Of a stretch of 64,000 bases of DNA, positions 23,855-33,397 are shown piece after piece. Origin of the DNA: Panicum virgatum (Eukaryota; Streptophyta; Magnoliopsida; Poales; Poaceae); the NCBI RefSeq assembly GCF_016808335.1, contig NC_053137.1, forward strand, positions 2,521,092-2,585,091. The letters are read 5' to 3'. The position numbers and the translations under genes are program-made. Each line of letters opens with the position of its first letter. The first letter of the stretch is position 1. The notes beneath the pieces are model-generated. The model saw nothing but the letters and a program-made list of their open reading frames with translations. It was not told where the DNA came from and did no database searches.

Positions 23855-24218
23855 TTTTTTTTTTGAATGAACGTGCACAGACTGTGCACTGTTTCTATTA
23901 ATATAGGAGTAAAAAAAACTGAACTGAAACCCTGGGAGGCTTCAGGACAGGGGAACAAGCAAAAACAACAACCAACAAGAACTGTACGTCATAAAGAGGA
24001 TCACAGGGGGTCCAACAGTGCTGCAAGGTGCTTGGCTCCCGCTAACCCCCACGAGCGGGCCTCCTCTTTGATCTTTTGGAACAAACTCAAACGCCGGGAT
24101 CTCTTCCTTGCAAACGTTCTTGCATGTCGCTCCTTCAAGACTTCCCAGTTAACTAGCAGTAGCAGAGTCCGTATAGCCTTTTTTTGGGACCCCATCCAAA
24201 GTGGCCAGCATGCGCCAC
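23855..24218 (-). mobile_element. 5'-truncated L1-type LINE
   Basis: The minus strand ends in a poly(A) run (T-run at 23855-23864) and encodes the last residues of an L1 ORF2, including VNWEVLKERHARTFARK and KIKEEARSWGLAGAKHL before a stop, typical of the zf-RVT end of plant LINEs. The insertion is flanked by a 17-base direct duplication (ATAGAGTACTGTGAGTT at 23838-23854 and 24219-24235), the mark of target-primed reverse transcription. Only about 360 bases were copied. Confidence 0.9.
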
Positions 24219-24235
24219 ATAGAGTACTGTGAGTT

Positions 24236-25034
24236 GTATTACGGCTACCGGTTATGGTCTCATACTCTCATACTCATTTGAAGCCCTTGTTCCTTAAGGT
24301 TTATCATGAGAGTGATAATTGAACCCCCTGTTTTGGTGAACATATTGCGCTAAACCACGTGTTTCTGCATTTCATACGGCAATATCCATTATGCATCCTA
24401 GATCCTAGTGGTTGTGGAACTGCTGCCAAGTTAATTTGATGGTTGGAGATTCGCTAAACATACATTGACGGGACGCGAGTGGATTGTTTGTGAGCCCATA
24501 AAAAACTCAACCGGTGGGAGTCTGACAGCCCCACCGTTTTTCATTAAGAGGGCCAGCGAAGGGGATTCTTTTAACCTTAGCCTGAAATTCGCTCCCACTT
24601 GGAGTCGAACCCAGGACCTGAGGAGTGCTACACTGAAGACATCTAATCAAATTAGCTGGAGGCCCTTTCGCGTCCGTGAGCCCATAAATAGTTGTTATTC
24701 ATGGAAACCCCCTAAAATGTCCTTATTTGGCTTGTGGACAATCCCACTTGTGTTCTAGTGGACTTCTAGAGTTTGCAAACTATAGCCGAGATCCCCAAGA
24801 GTTCTAAGCTAAGGTCCACTCAAAAATATAAAACACAATCATAATCCTATTCGGAACCCGAACAAATCAGTCCCGAATCCCAATCGAAAACCGGACAATT
24901 AATACCTCGCTCGGTTACAGCACGGGTTGTACATGGAGTTCTCATAAAAAATTAGTGATTCCCACTTAGGAATTGATAAAATTTATACTACCGATAGCAA
25001 CGCACGGACACTATTCTAGTATAATAATAGTAAT
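24236..25034. other. Intergenic transposon remnants
   Basis: No gene. 24470-24680 contains a repeated phrase (GTGAGCCCATAAA at 24491 and 24677) around a tRNA-like block (TCGAACCCAGGACCTGAGG), similar to the block near 16,260. No element ends were defined. Confidence 0.35.
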
Positions 25035-26295
25035 GAAACAGAACAGGTTCCAGGCTCTCTATCGCTAATTCGTCATCAGAAGATACAAGTCATATTGAGA
25101 CATGTTTTTAACAAGCAGTTTTCCTATGCTTTGGTTGAATGCAATAGTTCTCAGTACATGATCTTTTGGGGACATGATTTTGAGAGTAATAAGTCCCATC
25201 ACAATGATAGTATTTACATCAGAATGAAGTTCCACATTTTTTTTGTGTGATACAAGTTCCACACCTTTTTTTGTGTGAGAGTAATAAGTCTTGAAGGTTT
25301 TCCGAAACACATGCGTGCGGCACATACATTTTACTAGTACTCCCTCCGTTTCAAATTATAGGTCGTTTGACTTTTATAATCCCAAGTTTGACCACCCATT
25401 TTATTAAACATTTATGAAAAATATCACTTCTTTTATTGTGGTTTGCTTTATCAATACAAGTTTTTCAAGAATGACATAAATTTGACTATATTTGCGCAAA
25501 TGTTTTGTATAAGACGAGTAGTCAAACTTGAGGTTAAAAAAGTCAAACAACTTATAATTTGTAACAGAGGGAGTAGGTGATAAAGATTGGCACGAAGCCA
25601 AAGACAAAACTTGGTTTAGTACAGGAACTATAGTTATTGTAGTTTTGATTCTACAATGCAACTAGGTTATACTAGTAGTACGTACCTACTATTTGTAAGG
25701 CGCTATACGTACCCTCTGGCTGCTACAGCAAACAATATGATTAGAAGAAGGCTACCGCAATAATGCAAACGCCTGCTCCTACACGTGATAAAGATTGGCA
25801 CCAAACTGAATGTGACCAATATATAATTCGAGTCGCGGCGTGGACCACCAGTGCCTCTGGCCGTCTGGCGGAATGAAGGACCCGTGAAGTTGCGCCCGGG
25901 TCACACAGCAGAGCTCGTGCCATACTGACCTGAGGTAGTTCCTGTCCAGGCTGTCAACGTAAGAAACCACACCCTTGTTTGGATCCCAGACCGTGAAGAA
26001 TCTTCCCCACCCCACCCGTCCTGATTTGATAGTTCAACTGTGAAGAAACTAGCACGCACTATTCCTCACAAAAATAACATCTGGACGACCCTCCTCACAA
26101 CCAACTAACTACGCGTGCTTGTTTACAGGAAGATTCCAGGATCAAGGTGCCAAGCTCTCAAAATGACGTACCGCATCGTTCCCATCCAGCACCTACCTCC
26201 ATATTGACATTCCTCAACCACAAGCATAGCTGTGACTGTGAACCCCTAATGTCGGCGAACCCTGGCGAACCATCCTCCATTTGGCATGATTGCAA
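25035..26295 (-). repeat. Duplicated block, copy 1 (inverted relative to 33.4-34.4 kb)
   Basis: Matches 33,398-34,410 in inverted orientation and parts of 54,918-55,940 in direct orientation. It includes a Stowaway MITE and a conserved open segment on the minus strand (25779-26015) reading GRFFTVWDPNKGVVSYVDSL and ELCCVTRAQLHGSF. That segment recurs at 33,685 and, with a frame break, at 55,760-55,930 (VVVFDIDSLETNDVRWHELD). I do not recognise the protein. It looks like an exon scrap carried along by duplication. Confidence 0.75.
25340..25573. mobile_element. Stowaway-type MITE (234 bp)
   Basis: Begins CTCCCTCCGTTTCAAATTAT and ends in a degenerate inverted copy (ATAATTTGTAACAGAGGGAG), flanked by TA on both sides: a Tc1/mariner-derived Stowaway with TA target duplication. 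A second copy is at 34,137-34,371. Confidence 0.9.
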
Positions 26296-26509
26296 AACCC
26301 CCATACACGTGTGATGCTAGCGCGTTCATGGTGGTGGATGGATAGCCGATTATTGCCAAGCTTAAGGTCATACCTGAGAAGTGAGAAGAGTTGTGCTAGA
26401 AGAATGAAGCCGAAGTTGATAGCATCTCCAAAAAGCGTACTCCGCCTCCAAGCGTGTGGTGATGCAGATCTTGATGTGCCGATATGTTTATTAAAGCTTG
26501 ATGAAATAA

Positions 26510-26765
26510 AAAACTAATTGTATAGTTTGCTTGTAAATTACGAGACGAATCTAATGAGTCTAATTTGGTCATAATTAGATAATAAATTGCTACAATAAAT
26601 GTGCTAATGATAGATTAATTAGTCTTAATAAATTCATCTCGTAGTTTACACACGAGTTCTGTAATTAGCTATTTTTGTGATTAGTATATATTTAATACTT
26701 CAAATGTGAAAAGATTCCCTTTTAAAAATTACACAAATTACACGAAGTAACTAAACAAGACCTAA
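26510..26765. mobile_element. Common grass MITE (ACGAGACGAATCT family)
   Basis: Contains AATTACGAGACGAATCTAAT and an inverted partner (ATTCATCTCGTAGTTTACAC), the signature of a very abundant grass MITE family. The paralogous block at 33.39 kb lacks it, which gives an empty-site comparison. Exact ends were not resolved. Confidence 0.6.
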
Positions 26766-26779
26766 ATATGCGGTGCCAT

Positions 26780-27440
26780 TATTGGCGGGCTGTGTAAGTT
26801 CACTTATAACCTTTGTCTGTTAGACTTTTGTAGGTAATTAATATTGAAGTACTGCAAACTCAGTTGTCTGCCCACTTGAACCGTATTTGTTGGATCTACA
26901 CACGTATCAATGGTACCGATCGACTTGGGTGGTGGCTAAGGTCTCAAGTAAATGTCAACTTATAATTTGGCACGGTCAGTACGTCATGCGTTCAACTAAG
27001 ATCAGCTCTAATCAGGGCAAGTTGTGCATGTTGCTTTTGATTGACAACGGCTCAACACATGGTCGATCGGTTGGTCATTTGTTTCATTCCAAGTCACGCA
27101 CATGCATCATGAGGATGCACTGTACCTACGGGTTGTTTCCTCGTGTGTTCCGTTGGTGTACCTCAATTATGATGACATCAATTAGCACTTATATTTATAT
27201 AAAGTCTTGTCATTCTCTAGGTGACGTACTTTGTCACGTATAGGAGCTTGGTCAAAGTATTGTTACACCTTGCTCGGAGAAGTGCATGCATCTGGCCAAC
27301 TTTCTCCCCTCCACTCGCGTACTACACATGCAACAACTAATTATTCAACGAGACCAAACATCGATCGTCCAGTCTTCCCTAGCTAGTCTTCATTCAATAA
27401 TGTTTGGCTCATTATTCAATATATATACTAGTCAGCCAAC
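26780..27440 (-). repeat. Flanking module copy B (upstream of CXE1)
   Basis: Reverse complement of 33,015-33,390 and of much of 34,455-34,830, 45,020-45,330 and 58,925-59,390. Landmarks include TTGTTGGATCTACACACGTA, CATGATGACATC-like spacing and TCATTCAATAATGTTTGGCT. It ends about 150 bases before the CXE1 start codon, so it forms the distal promoter of that gene. Confidence 0.85.
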
Positions 27441-27472
27441 TAAATTGGCTGTAAATGATGATCGAACTTCTT

Positions 27473-27480
27473 CTATAAAT
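27473..27480 (+). promoter_or_regulatory. TATA box of CXE1
   Basis: CTATAAAT lies 113-120 bases before the ATG, a normal distance with a leader of about 80-90 bases. Confidence 0.6.
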
Positions 27481-27592
27481 GCCCACGGCCACAAGCAGCA
27501 ACCCCACAAGCTAGCCTACAACCCCTACAGCACAACAAAGAGGTGCAAACACATACAGATATAAACTGAGAATCAACAGACCACCACGCACA

Positions 27593-28846
27593 ATGCATGC
27601 AAGCAAGAACTTTGTGGAGGATGCTGTCGCTGAAGTCGACTTTGACTTCTCCCCGTTCCTAAAACGGTACAAGGATGGCCGAATCGAGCGTTTGCTGAGG
27701 AGTCCTCTGGTGGCTGCGTCGGAGAACCCGAGAGCCAACCGCGGAGTGGCAACGAGAGATGTGGTGATCGACCACAGCACCGGTGTGTCGGCACGGCTTT
27801 TCCTCCCGTCCCGAGCCGCCATGGCCGCCGGCAGCAGGAGGCTCCCCCTCATGGTGTACATCCACGGCGGCTCCTTCTGCACAGAGAGCGCCTTCTGCCG
27901 GACGTACCACGGCTACGCCACCTCCCTCGCCACGAGCGCCCCGGCGCTCGTCGTCTCAGTGGAGTACCGCCTTGCGCCGGAGCACCCCATACCTGCGGCC
28001 TATGACGATGCATGGTCTGCGCTCAAGTGGGTGGCATCCTTCGCCGACCCCTGGCTCGCCGACTATGCAGACCCCGCGCGCACGTTCCTCGCCGGCGACA
28101 GTGCAGGCGGGAACATCGCCTACCACACAGCGGTACGGGCCAGCCAAGACGACGGATTGGAATTGGGTGTCGACATCGAGGGGATGGTCATGGTGCACCC
28201 CTACTTCTGGGGAGCCGAGCGGCTGCCTTCCAAGGAGGTCTGGGATGGCGCAGCGGTGTTTCCGGCGTACGGGGTGGACTGGCTCTGGCCGTTCGTGACC
28301 GCGGGCCAAGCCAGCAACGATGACCCTCGGCTCAACCCTCCCGACGAGGAGATCGTATCACTGATGTGCCAGCGAGTCCTGGTGGCCGTGGCTGAGAAGG
28401 ACACCCTGCGGGAACGCGGGTGCCACCTCCTCAACCGCTTCCGCGACTACTACGTGCGCACTGGCACCGGCGGCGAGGCGACGCTGGTGGAGTCGGAGGG
28501 CGAGGACCACGGCTTCCACCTCTACAGCCCGCTGCGCGCCACAAGCAGGAGGCTCATGGAGAGCATCGTGCGCTTCATCAACCAACCTCCAAAGCCTATG
28601 ATACTAGGTGTGCCTCGCTGGCCGTTTATGGACGTATTTGACTATGGCATGAACATGAAACGTCGTTGCAGTGACTCGACGACGACGACCTGCAGCATGG
28701 CGTATGCAACGTCAAAAATTGGAGGACCCAAGAAAAACTACGGGCTCTTTTCAGGCACCGTGTGGCCTACTAATAAGCAGGCCTACAAGGGGCCAGCAAC
28801 AGCCGCCTTCCCCGGAACTCGTCATCTTATCAAGAACATGTGGTAA
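27593..28846 (+). CDS. CXE1: plant carboxylesterase (alpha/beta hydrolase), intact
   Basis: Intronless, 417 residues from ATG at 27593. Family: class I plant carboxylesterases (CXE, GID1/HIDH-like alpha/beta hydrolase fold 3), which hydrolyse esters of small metabolites or act as dehydratases; the substrate cannot be read from sequence. Motifs: oxyanion-hole HGGS (91-94, where most relatives have HGGG), nucleophile Ser170 in GDSAGGN, Asp270 in AEKDTL, His306 in EDHGFHL. The fold ends near residue 340; a further 77 residues (PRWPFMDVFDYG to ..TRHLIKNMW) follow without homology I recognise, and are kept in the broken paralogue CXE2. No signal peptide is seen, so probably cytosolic. Its upstream DNA shares the module found by SDR and CXE2. 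Confidence 0.9.
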   Translation: MHASKNFVEDAVAEVDFDFSPFLKRYKDGRIERLLRSPLVAASENPRANRGVATRDVVIDHSTGVSARLFLPSRAAMAAGSRRLPLMVYIHGGSFCTESAFCRTYHGYATSLATSAPALVVSVEYRLAPEHPIPAAYDDAWSALKWVASFADPWLADYADPARTFLAGDSAGGNIAYHTAVRASQDDGLELGVDIEGMVMVHPYFWGAERLPSKEVWDGAAVFPAYGVDWLWPFVTAGQASNDDPRLNPPDEEIVSLMCQRVLVAVAEKDTLRERGCHLLNRFRDYYVRTGTGGEATLVESEGEDHGFHLYSPLRATSRRLMESIVRFINQPPKPMILGVPRWPFMDVFDYGMNMKRRCSDSTTTTCSMAYATSKIGGPKKNYGLFSGTVWPTNKQAYKGPATAAFPGTRHLIKNMW

Positions 28847-28949
28847 TAATAACTGTAGGGGTTGTCGTCATCTTCACCAAAATGTGATGTGGGTCGTGTT
28901 TTGTTTTAATAGCTATACATTCTTTTGTTCCCTGATCCTGCTTCCGGCC

Positions 28950-29275
28950 ACCATGCCACCACCATTCCGTGCCTCCATGCGCCGTCGACGTCACAAAGTC
29001 ACAGTACCCCGCTTCGTCATCCGATCCGCGCTGCCTCGCCATCCCCAGTCCCCCAGCAGACGCTACTAGCTAGGTTACCGCGCGACTGGTCCGTCATCGA
29101 CTGCCGCCACGACCGCATCCTCTTCAACGTCCACGGCAACAATGTCAGTCTCAACGTCTGTGACCCGTCACTAGCGGCTGCCACATGCTGCCGGAGCCCC
29201 CGTCATCATCACCCGCCCGCTCTACGGCGCGGCGGTGCTCTGCACCGCCCCCGGATACGACTAGCCAGCGGTGTG
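28950..29275 (+). pseudogene. F-box-associated gene fragment
   Basis: Translates to WSVIDCRHDRILFNVHG and VSLNVCDP, then after a frame change to MLPEPPSSSPARLYGAAVLC. These are the central blocks of the same grass F-box-associated family as at 18 kb. It begins about 100 bases after CXE1 and is cut off near 29,275. No start or F-box. Confidence 0.6.
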
Positions 29276-29429
29276 AACTTCTTTTTTTTAGATTAATAAG
29301 GACAAAAAACCGGTCTCCACAATCAAGGTTTTGATCGTGTACAACCAACAAGATTCTACCCTGCAGCATATAAGCGATCAACATGCACGTTAGAGAAGCA
29401 AAGACCGTCTGGCAAAAACGCCGCAGGCG

Positions 29430-29815
29430 CGAAGGGTGGTGGTCCTGCGCCGGGGGAGCAGAGCACCGTCACGAGCGGATGCGACCACGTCGACTGCCAC
29501 GGCGGCCCGTTCCTCGTGGTGCTGGCAGCCTTGAATTCGTAGGTGCTGGATTTGAACGATGCGGTGTCATTGATTGGCACCTTGATCCTGGAATCTTCCT
29601 ATAACCAGGCACGTGTAGTTGGTTCTGAGGAGGGTCGTCCAGATGTTACTTTTGTGAGGAATGGTGCTAGATTCCTCACAGTTGAACTATCAAATCAGGA
29701 CGGGTGGGGAAGATAAACCATGGCGGTGCTCTGCATTGCCACGGGCTGATGCGACCACCTCCACTGCCATGGCAGGCCATTCCTTGTGGTGCTGGCGGCC
29801 TTGGAATGTTATTAA
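29430..29815 (+). pseudogene. Two further F-box-associated scraps in tandem
   Basis: 29445-29550 reads C.HVDCHGGPFLVVLAAL and 29715-29812 repeats the same segment (ATG.CDHLHCHGRPFLVVLAAL) with a stop. Both match the block that follows the fragment at 28,950-29,275. Between them, 29,590-29,710 resembles the 33.6-kb block (TCCAGATGTTA..TTTGTGAGGAAT). Not coding. Confidence 0.5.
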
Positions 29816-29819
29816 CTAG

Positions 29820-30200
29820 GTGATTCTCCGCGCGTTGCTGCGGGACTTGAGACATAGAAGGAAGATTATTTTAGCTAAATAGAAGATTAATGACAAAATA
29901 GCACTTGTAAAGTATGAGACAAAATTTTATTTTTATTTCTTTATGTTTTTTTTCTTTTTCTCTCTCATTTTATTTTTTACTGTTTATTTTCTCTACCTTT
30001 TCCTTTTCTGCTTTCTTTGTTTCTTCTTTTCCTTTTTCTCCCTCTAATCCTTATCCTTGTATTCTTATTATTACATTATTCTTTTCCCATCTGTTTTCCT
30101 CCCATCAGAAAACCATAAAAAGGGAGATTGAAAACCAAACACCTTAAGATGAGCGTAAACACCACCAAAAGCCTTTCATCTCCTTTTTCCTAGATGCTGC
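29820..30200. other. Intergenic with a long T/C-rich tract
   Basis: 29,920-30,060 is almost entirely T and C on the plus strand. 29,820-29,850 (GATTCTCCGCGCGTTGCTGC) is a phrase common in grass repeats. No gene. Confidence 0.5.
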
Positions 30201-30204
30201 TCTG

Positions 30205-30310
30205 GTTGGGGAGCGGACGACGGGCATGGAGGTTGCAGTCCTGCAGCACGGCGGCAACGTTGCCGAAGATGAAGTCGACGGTGCCCTTAACTACAGCCGT
30301 GCTGAGTAGG
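30205..30310 (-). pseudogene. Pectinesterase fragment
   Basis: The minus strand reads [19 protein letters not shown] then [11 protein letters not shown], which is the active-site block of plant pectin methylesterases (first catalytic Asp in GTVDFIFG). Only about 35 codons remain and no other part of the gene is nearby, so it is a captured or relic exon piece. Confidence 0.8.
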
Positions 30311-31211
30311 GCAAGGCATGCTGGAGGTGGAGTGGAGTTATTTAAACTCGATTGAAGGGACAATCTTTGGGTTTCTTTGTATTGCAGTGATGGCCTTTGA
30401 TTTTCTTTAGCTCCTTTCATGTGTGTTTGTTGTGGTGGAGGAATCATTTATGCTAAAATTGATGGCTTACAATAGTGACTTGTGGCTGTGCACAGAAAAT
30501 CGGTAAAAGGCATAAATAGAAGGTCTTAGTGGATGATGACATGGATAACTTGCATGTTGAGAGAAATAGAGTTAATGACTATTAGTGGGACTAACTTTAT
30601 AGGTTTTATAGATACTGGGACGGCGATTGCAGATACTAGTGTACACATCGGAGGCTCGTGGCTGGTCCATGCATGCATGTGCCGCGAACATTTGATGTGA
30701 TAGTTTTGGAATTTTGAATTTTGCATCTAAATCATGCCTAATACTCTCTCCGTTTTGAAAATTCCAATAGGCCAGGAAGTATTAAAAGGATACAAGATCT
30801 CCTAGATTTTGGTGCGGCTACCAATAGTCGGTCTATAATCTCCAAAACCAATAATACTTCTTACGTTTTTGGTAGTAAGCTAGGTGATGTAGCAGATTAC
30901 TCAAATGATAGGGTGAAGGGGGGAATCTCCTACATTTGAGCAAGATGGGTGGGGGGGGGGTTGTCTTTTGCGATCACCAAAAATATTGGCGATGGAAATG
31001 ATAATCAGCTAAAGCACCTCTCATTACCAAAAGAATATATTTTTAGTATGAGGGAGAGGGATGAGTAATCTTGTGGAGGTGCTCTAATTAAGCGTTCGAT
31101 AAAAAAAATGAAGATAAATCGCCTCTTGCTAGGTTCATGCATTTGGTCTCTTTTTTTCAAGAGAGAGATCTAGAGAGAGAGCTTGTGAGTTCACCTACCT
31201 CAAGATTAAAC

Positions 31212-31212
<1 letters not shown>
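30311..31212. other. Intergenic, MITE fragments
   Basis: 30,740-30,900 resembles 35,110-35,220 (both contain GGTGCGGC.ACCAATAGTCG), a partial MITE. Nothing else is recognised. Confidence 0.4.

Positions 31213-31263
<51 letters not shown>
31213..31263. repeat. (TA)n microsatellite, about 25 units
   Basis: An uninterrupted TA run flanked by unique sequence. Confidence 0.95.
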
Positions 31264-31266
<3 letters not shown>

Positions 31267-31920
31267 GAATTACTGGTAGATGTTATGAATCTGAATCATT
31301 GAGCAAGGAAGAAGTTGTTAATTAATTTCCGTTTGTGATGCTCTAACACTTCATAGGTTGCAAAGTCAACTGTAAGCTTACCTCTTGCAAATTTCAGACA
31401 ACCGTTTACATACTTATGCTCAACTTTCCTGTAATTTCTTATTCTCAGTCAACTTTGCATTTGCACGAGGAATTTTCAAAGATTCCATCAAATTTCTGAT
31501 TTTTGTAATCCATAAAAATTTCATGTGTACGGTTTCCATTTTTGACAATTTTTGTCATGAATTTATGTTTATAAAAATTTGGTGATGGCTGCCTCTGTTA
31601 AGCTCGATTTTTTTATTGTAGTTTTTAGTAATTTGAGCGTCAGAAACACTCGAGCGGTGGTAGACTCCAAATAACTCGAGTTGTTTAATCATGCAAGCCA
31701 ATTCAAGCGCGGGTAGGGGTGCAAGTTCCATGTTTTTTTGTCATTATATCGACCCAAAATTTTATAAGATAAACTGGAATAACATGCTACGTAATTATTT
31801 TGGAAGAGAAATGAAACTTAAACGACATACTCAAAAACAAAAAAAAAAACATAGATGGATATCCACTTGCATCCCTAAGCGCGGGCGATGCAGCTAAAAG
31901 CAGCTAGCAAGGCCTATTAG
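31264..31920. other. Intergenic, SDR 3' flank
   Basis: AT-rich, no gene recognised. The part next to 31,920 would carry the SDR 3' UTR. Confidence 0.4.
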
Positions 31921-32738
31921 CTAGGCGGTAATGGTGCGGCCACCGTCGACGCAGATGACCTGGCCGGTGATGTAGGAGGCGGCCGGCATGCAGAGGAAAG
32001 CGACCACTGACACGACCTCCTCCGGCTCGGCCATGCGGAGCATGGGGACCCGCGCCATCTCCGCCTCCCACAAATTCTGCAGCAGCTCCGGGGCCAGACT
32101 CAGGTGGCTGCTGCTGGCGATGTCGGTCCCGACGACGCCACCCGGCGCGACGGAGTTGACGCGGACGTTGTCCTTGGCCCACTCGACGGCGAGGCTCCGG
32201 GTGACCTGGTTCATGGCGGCCTTGGTGGTCGCGTACATGGACATCCCCGGGTAGGAGAGAATCCCATTGATGGAGGAGACGTTGACCACGCTGCTGGCGC
32301 CGCCGCCGCCTGACGCCGCCGCGACGAGGAGTGGATGCGCGAGCTGCGCGAGGTGGAAGCAGGACTCGACGTTGGTGGCCATGAGGCGCGCGTAGTCCTC
32401 CGCCGTGGTGTCAGCGGCGAACCCGAACATGGTCTGCCCGGCGTTGTTGACGAGGATGTCCAGCCGGCCGCCCAGCTCCTCACGAGCCGCGGCCACGAGC
32501 CGCTCCCGGTCGGCGCGCACCGCGACGTCGCAGGCGGTCCCAGTGACGCGCGCGAGGCGGCCGTTAGCGCCCCACTGGCGCAGGCACTCCTGCAGGTCGG
32601 CGTCGCCGCGGGCGCAGGTGTGCACGCGCACCCCGAGCCCCGCGAGCTCCTCCACGATTGCGCGCCTGCAGGACGGCAGGCCGAAGCATCATCAATAATA
32701 CAATCCGGCGATCGGCGAACATGCACGCAACGACGTAA

Positions 32739-32788
<50 letters not shown>

Positions 32789-32879
32789 CTCACCCGATCC
32801 CCTTGCTTCCTCCGGTGACGAGGGCCGTCTTGCCGGCCAGGCTCCAGCGCTCCTCCCTGCTCTTGCCGCTCGCCGCCAT
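31921..32879 (-). CDS. SDR: short-chain dehydrogenase/reductase, tropinone-reductase-like, intact
   Basis: Two exons, 32879-32794 and 32665-31921, joined in phase 2 by a 128-base GT/AG intron; 276 residues. Family: classical SDRs, which reduce or oxidise a carbonyl/alcohol with NAD(P)(H). Motifs: cofactor loop TGGSKGIG (22-29), which the splice junction crosses; NNAG (102-105); catalytic Ser160 in NVSSIN; Tyr173 and Lys177 in YATTK; and the C-terminal [12 protein letters not shown] typical of the tropinone-reductase-like group. Substrate unknown; grass members mostly belong to specialised metabolism. No transit peptide is seen. The promoter is CXE-like (46 bases identical to CXE2 around the TATA box), so shared expression with CXE genes is plausible. 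Confidence 0.92.
32741..32787. repeat. (GT/AC)n microsatellite in the SDR intron
   Basis: About 23 GT units on the plus strand. On the gene strand it begins within a few bases of the 5' splice site (GTGAGTTCACACAC) and fills over a third of the 128-base intron. Confidence 0.95.
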
Positions 32880-32968
32880 AGCCAGCTAGCTTGTTTTTGG
32901 TCTGGGCCGAGGGCGGGGCACAAGCAGATGAATGGATCGACGTTGTCCATGGTAGTCGCGGTTCCGAC

Positions 32969-33014
32969 GGGTATTTATAGCTAGCTAGCTAGATCATTAT
33001 TTCATTTCAGTCCA
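32969..33014 (-). promoter_or_regulatory. SDR core promoter, identical to that of CXE2
   Basis: 46 bases identical to 58,231-58,276. They include the TATA box (CTATAAATACC on the gene strand, 32980-32970), a CTAGCTAGCTAG run and TGAAATGAAATAATGATC. The ATG is about 92 bases downstream. The identity stops in the leader, so only promoter DNA is shared with CXE2. Confidence 0.8.
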
Positions 33015-33395
33015 ATAGTGTATCCTCATGATGCATGTGCTGGTTGTAAGAGATGGGCTTGACCGATTTAGTTGACTGACTAGTATATTGAATAATGAGC
33101 CAAACATTATTGAATGAAGACTAGCCAGGGATGACTATACTTGAATAATTAGTTGTTGCATGTGTAGTATGTGTGCGGAGGGGAGAAAGTTGGTCAGATG
33201 CCATACCTATGCCCTACCGGGCGCTCCGCCACTGCTTGAGACCTTAGCCGCCATCCAAATCGATCGGTACCGTACCATTGATACGTGTGTAGATCCAACA
33301 AATACGGTTCAAGTGGGCAGACAACTGAGTTAATTTGCAGTACTTCAATTACTTACCAAAGTCTAACAGACAACGTTTATAAGTGAACTTTCTAT
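33015..33395 (+). repeat. Flanking module copy C (upstream of SDR)
   Basis: Reverse complement of the CXE1 upstream module (26,780-27,440), so relative to its gene it has the same orientation. It is also a direct copy of 34,455-34,830. Landmarks: GACTGACTAGTATATTGAAT, GTGTGTAGATCCAACAAATA, AAGTCTAACAGACAA. Confidence 0.85.
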
Positions 33396-33397
33396 AT

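Noticed and set aside
28201..28641. Second genes on other frames of CXE1
   Set aside because: These are GC-driven shadows of the carboxylesterase frame, with no independent motifs.
29914..30147. Hydrophobic 77-codon frame as a membrane peptide
   Set aside because: It is the translation of a T/C-rich tract, which always gives Phe/Ser/Leu runs.
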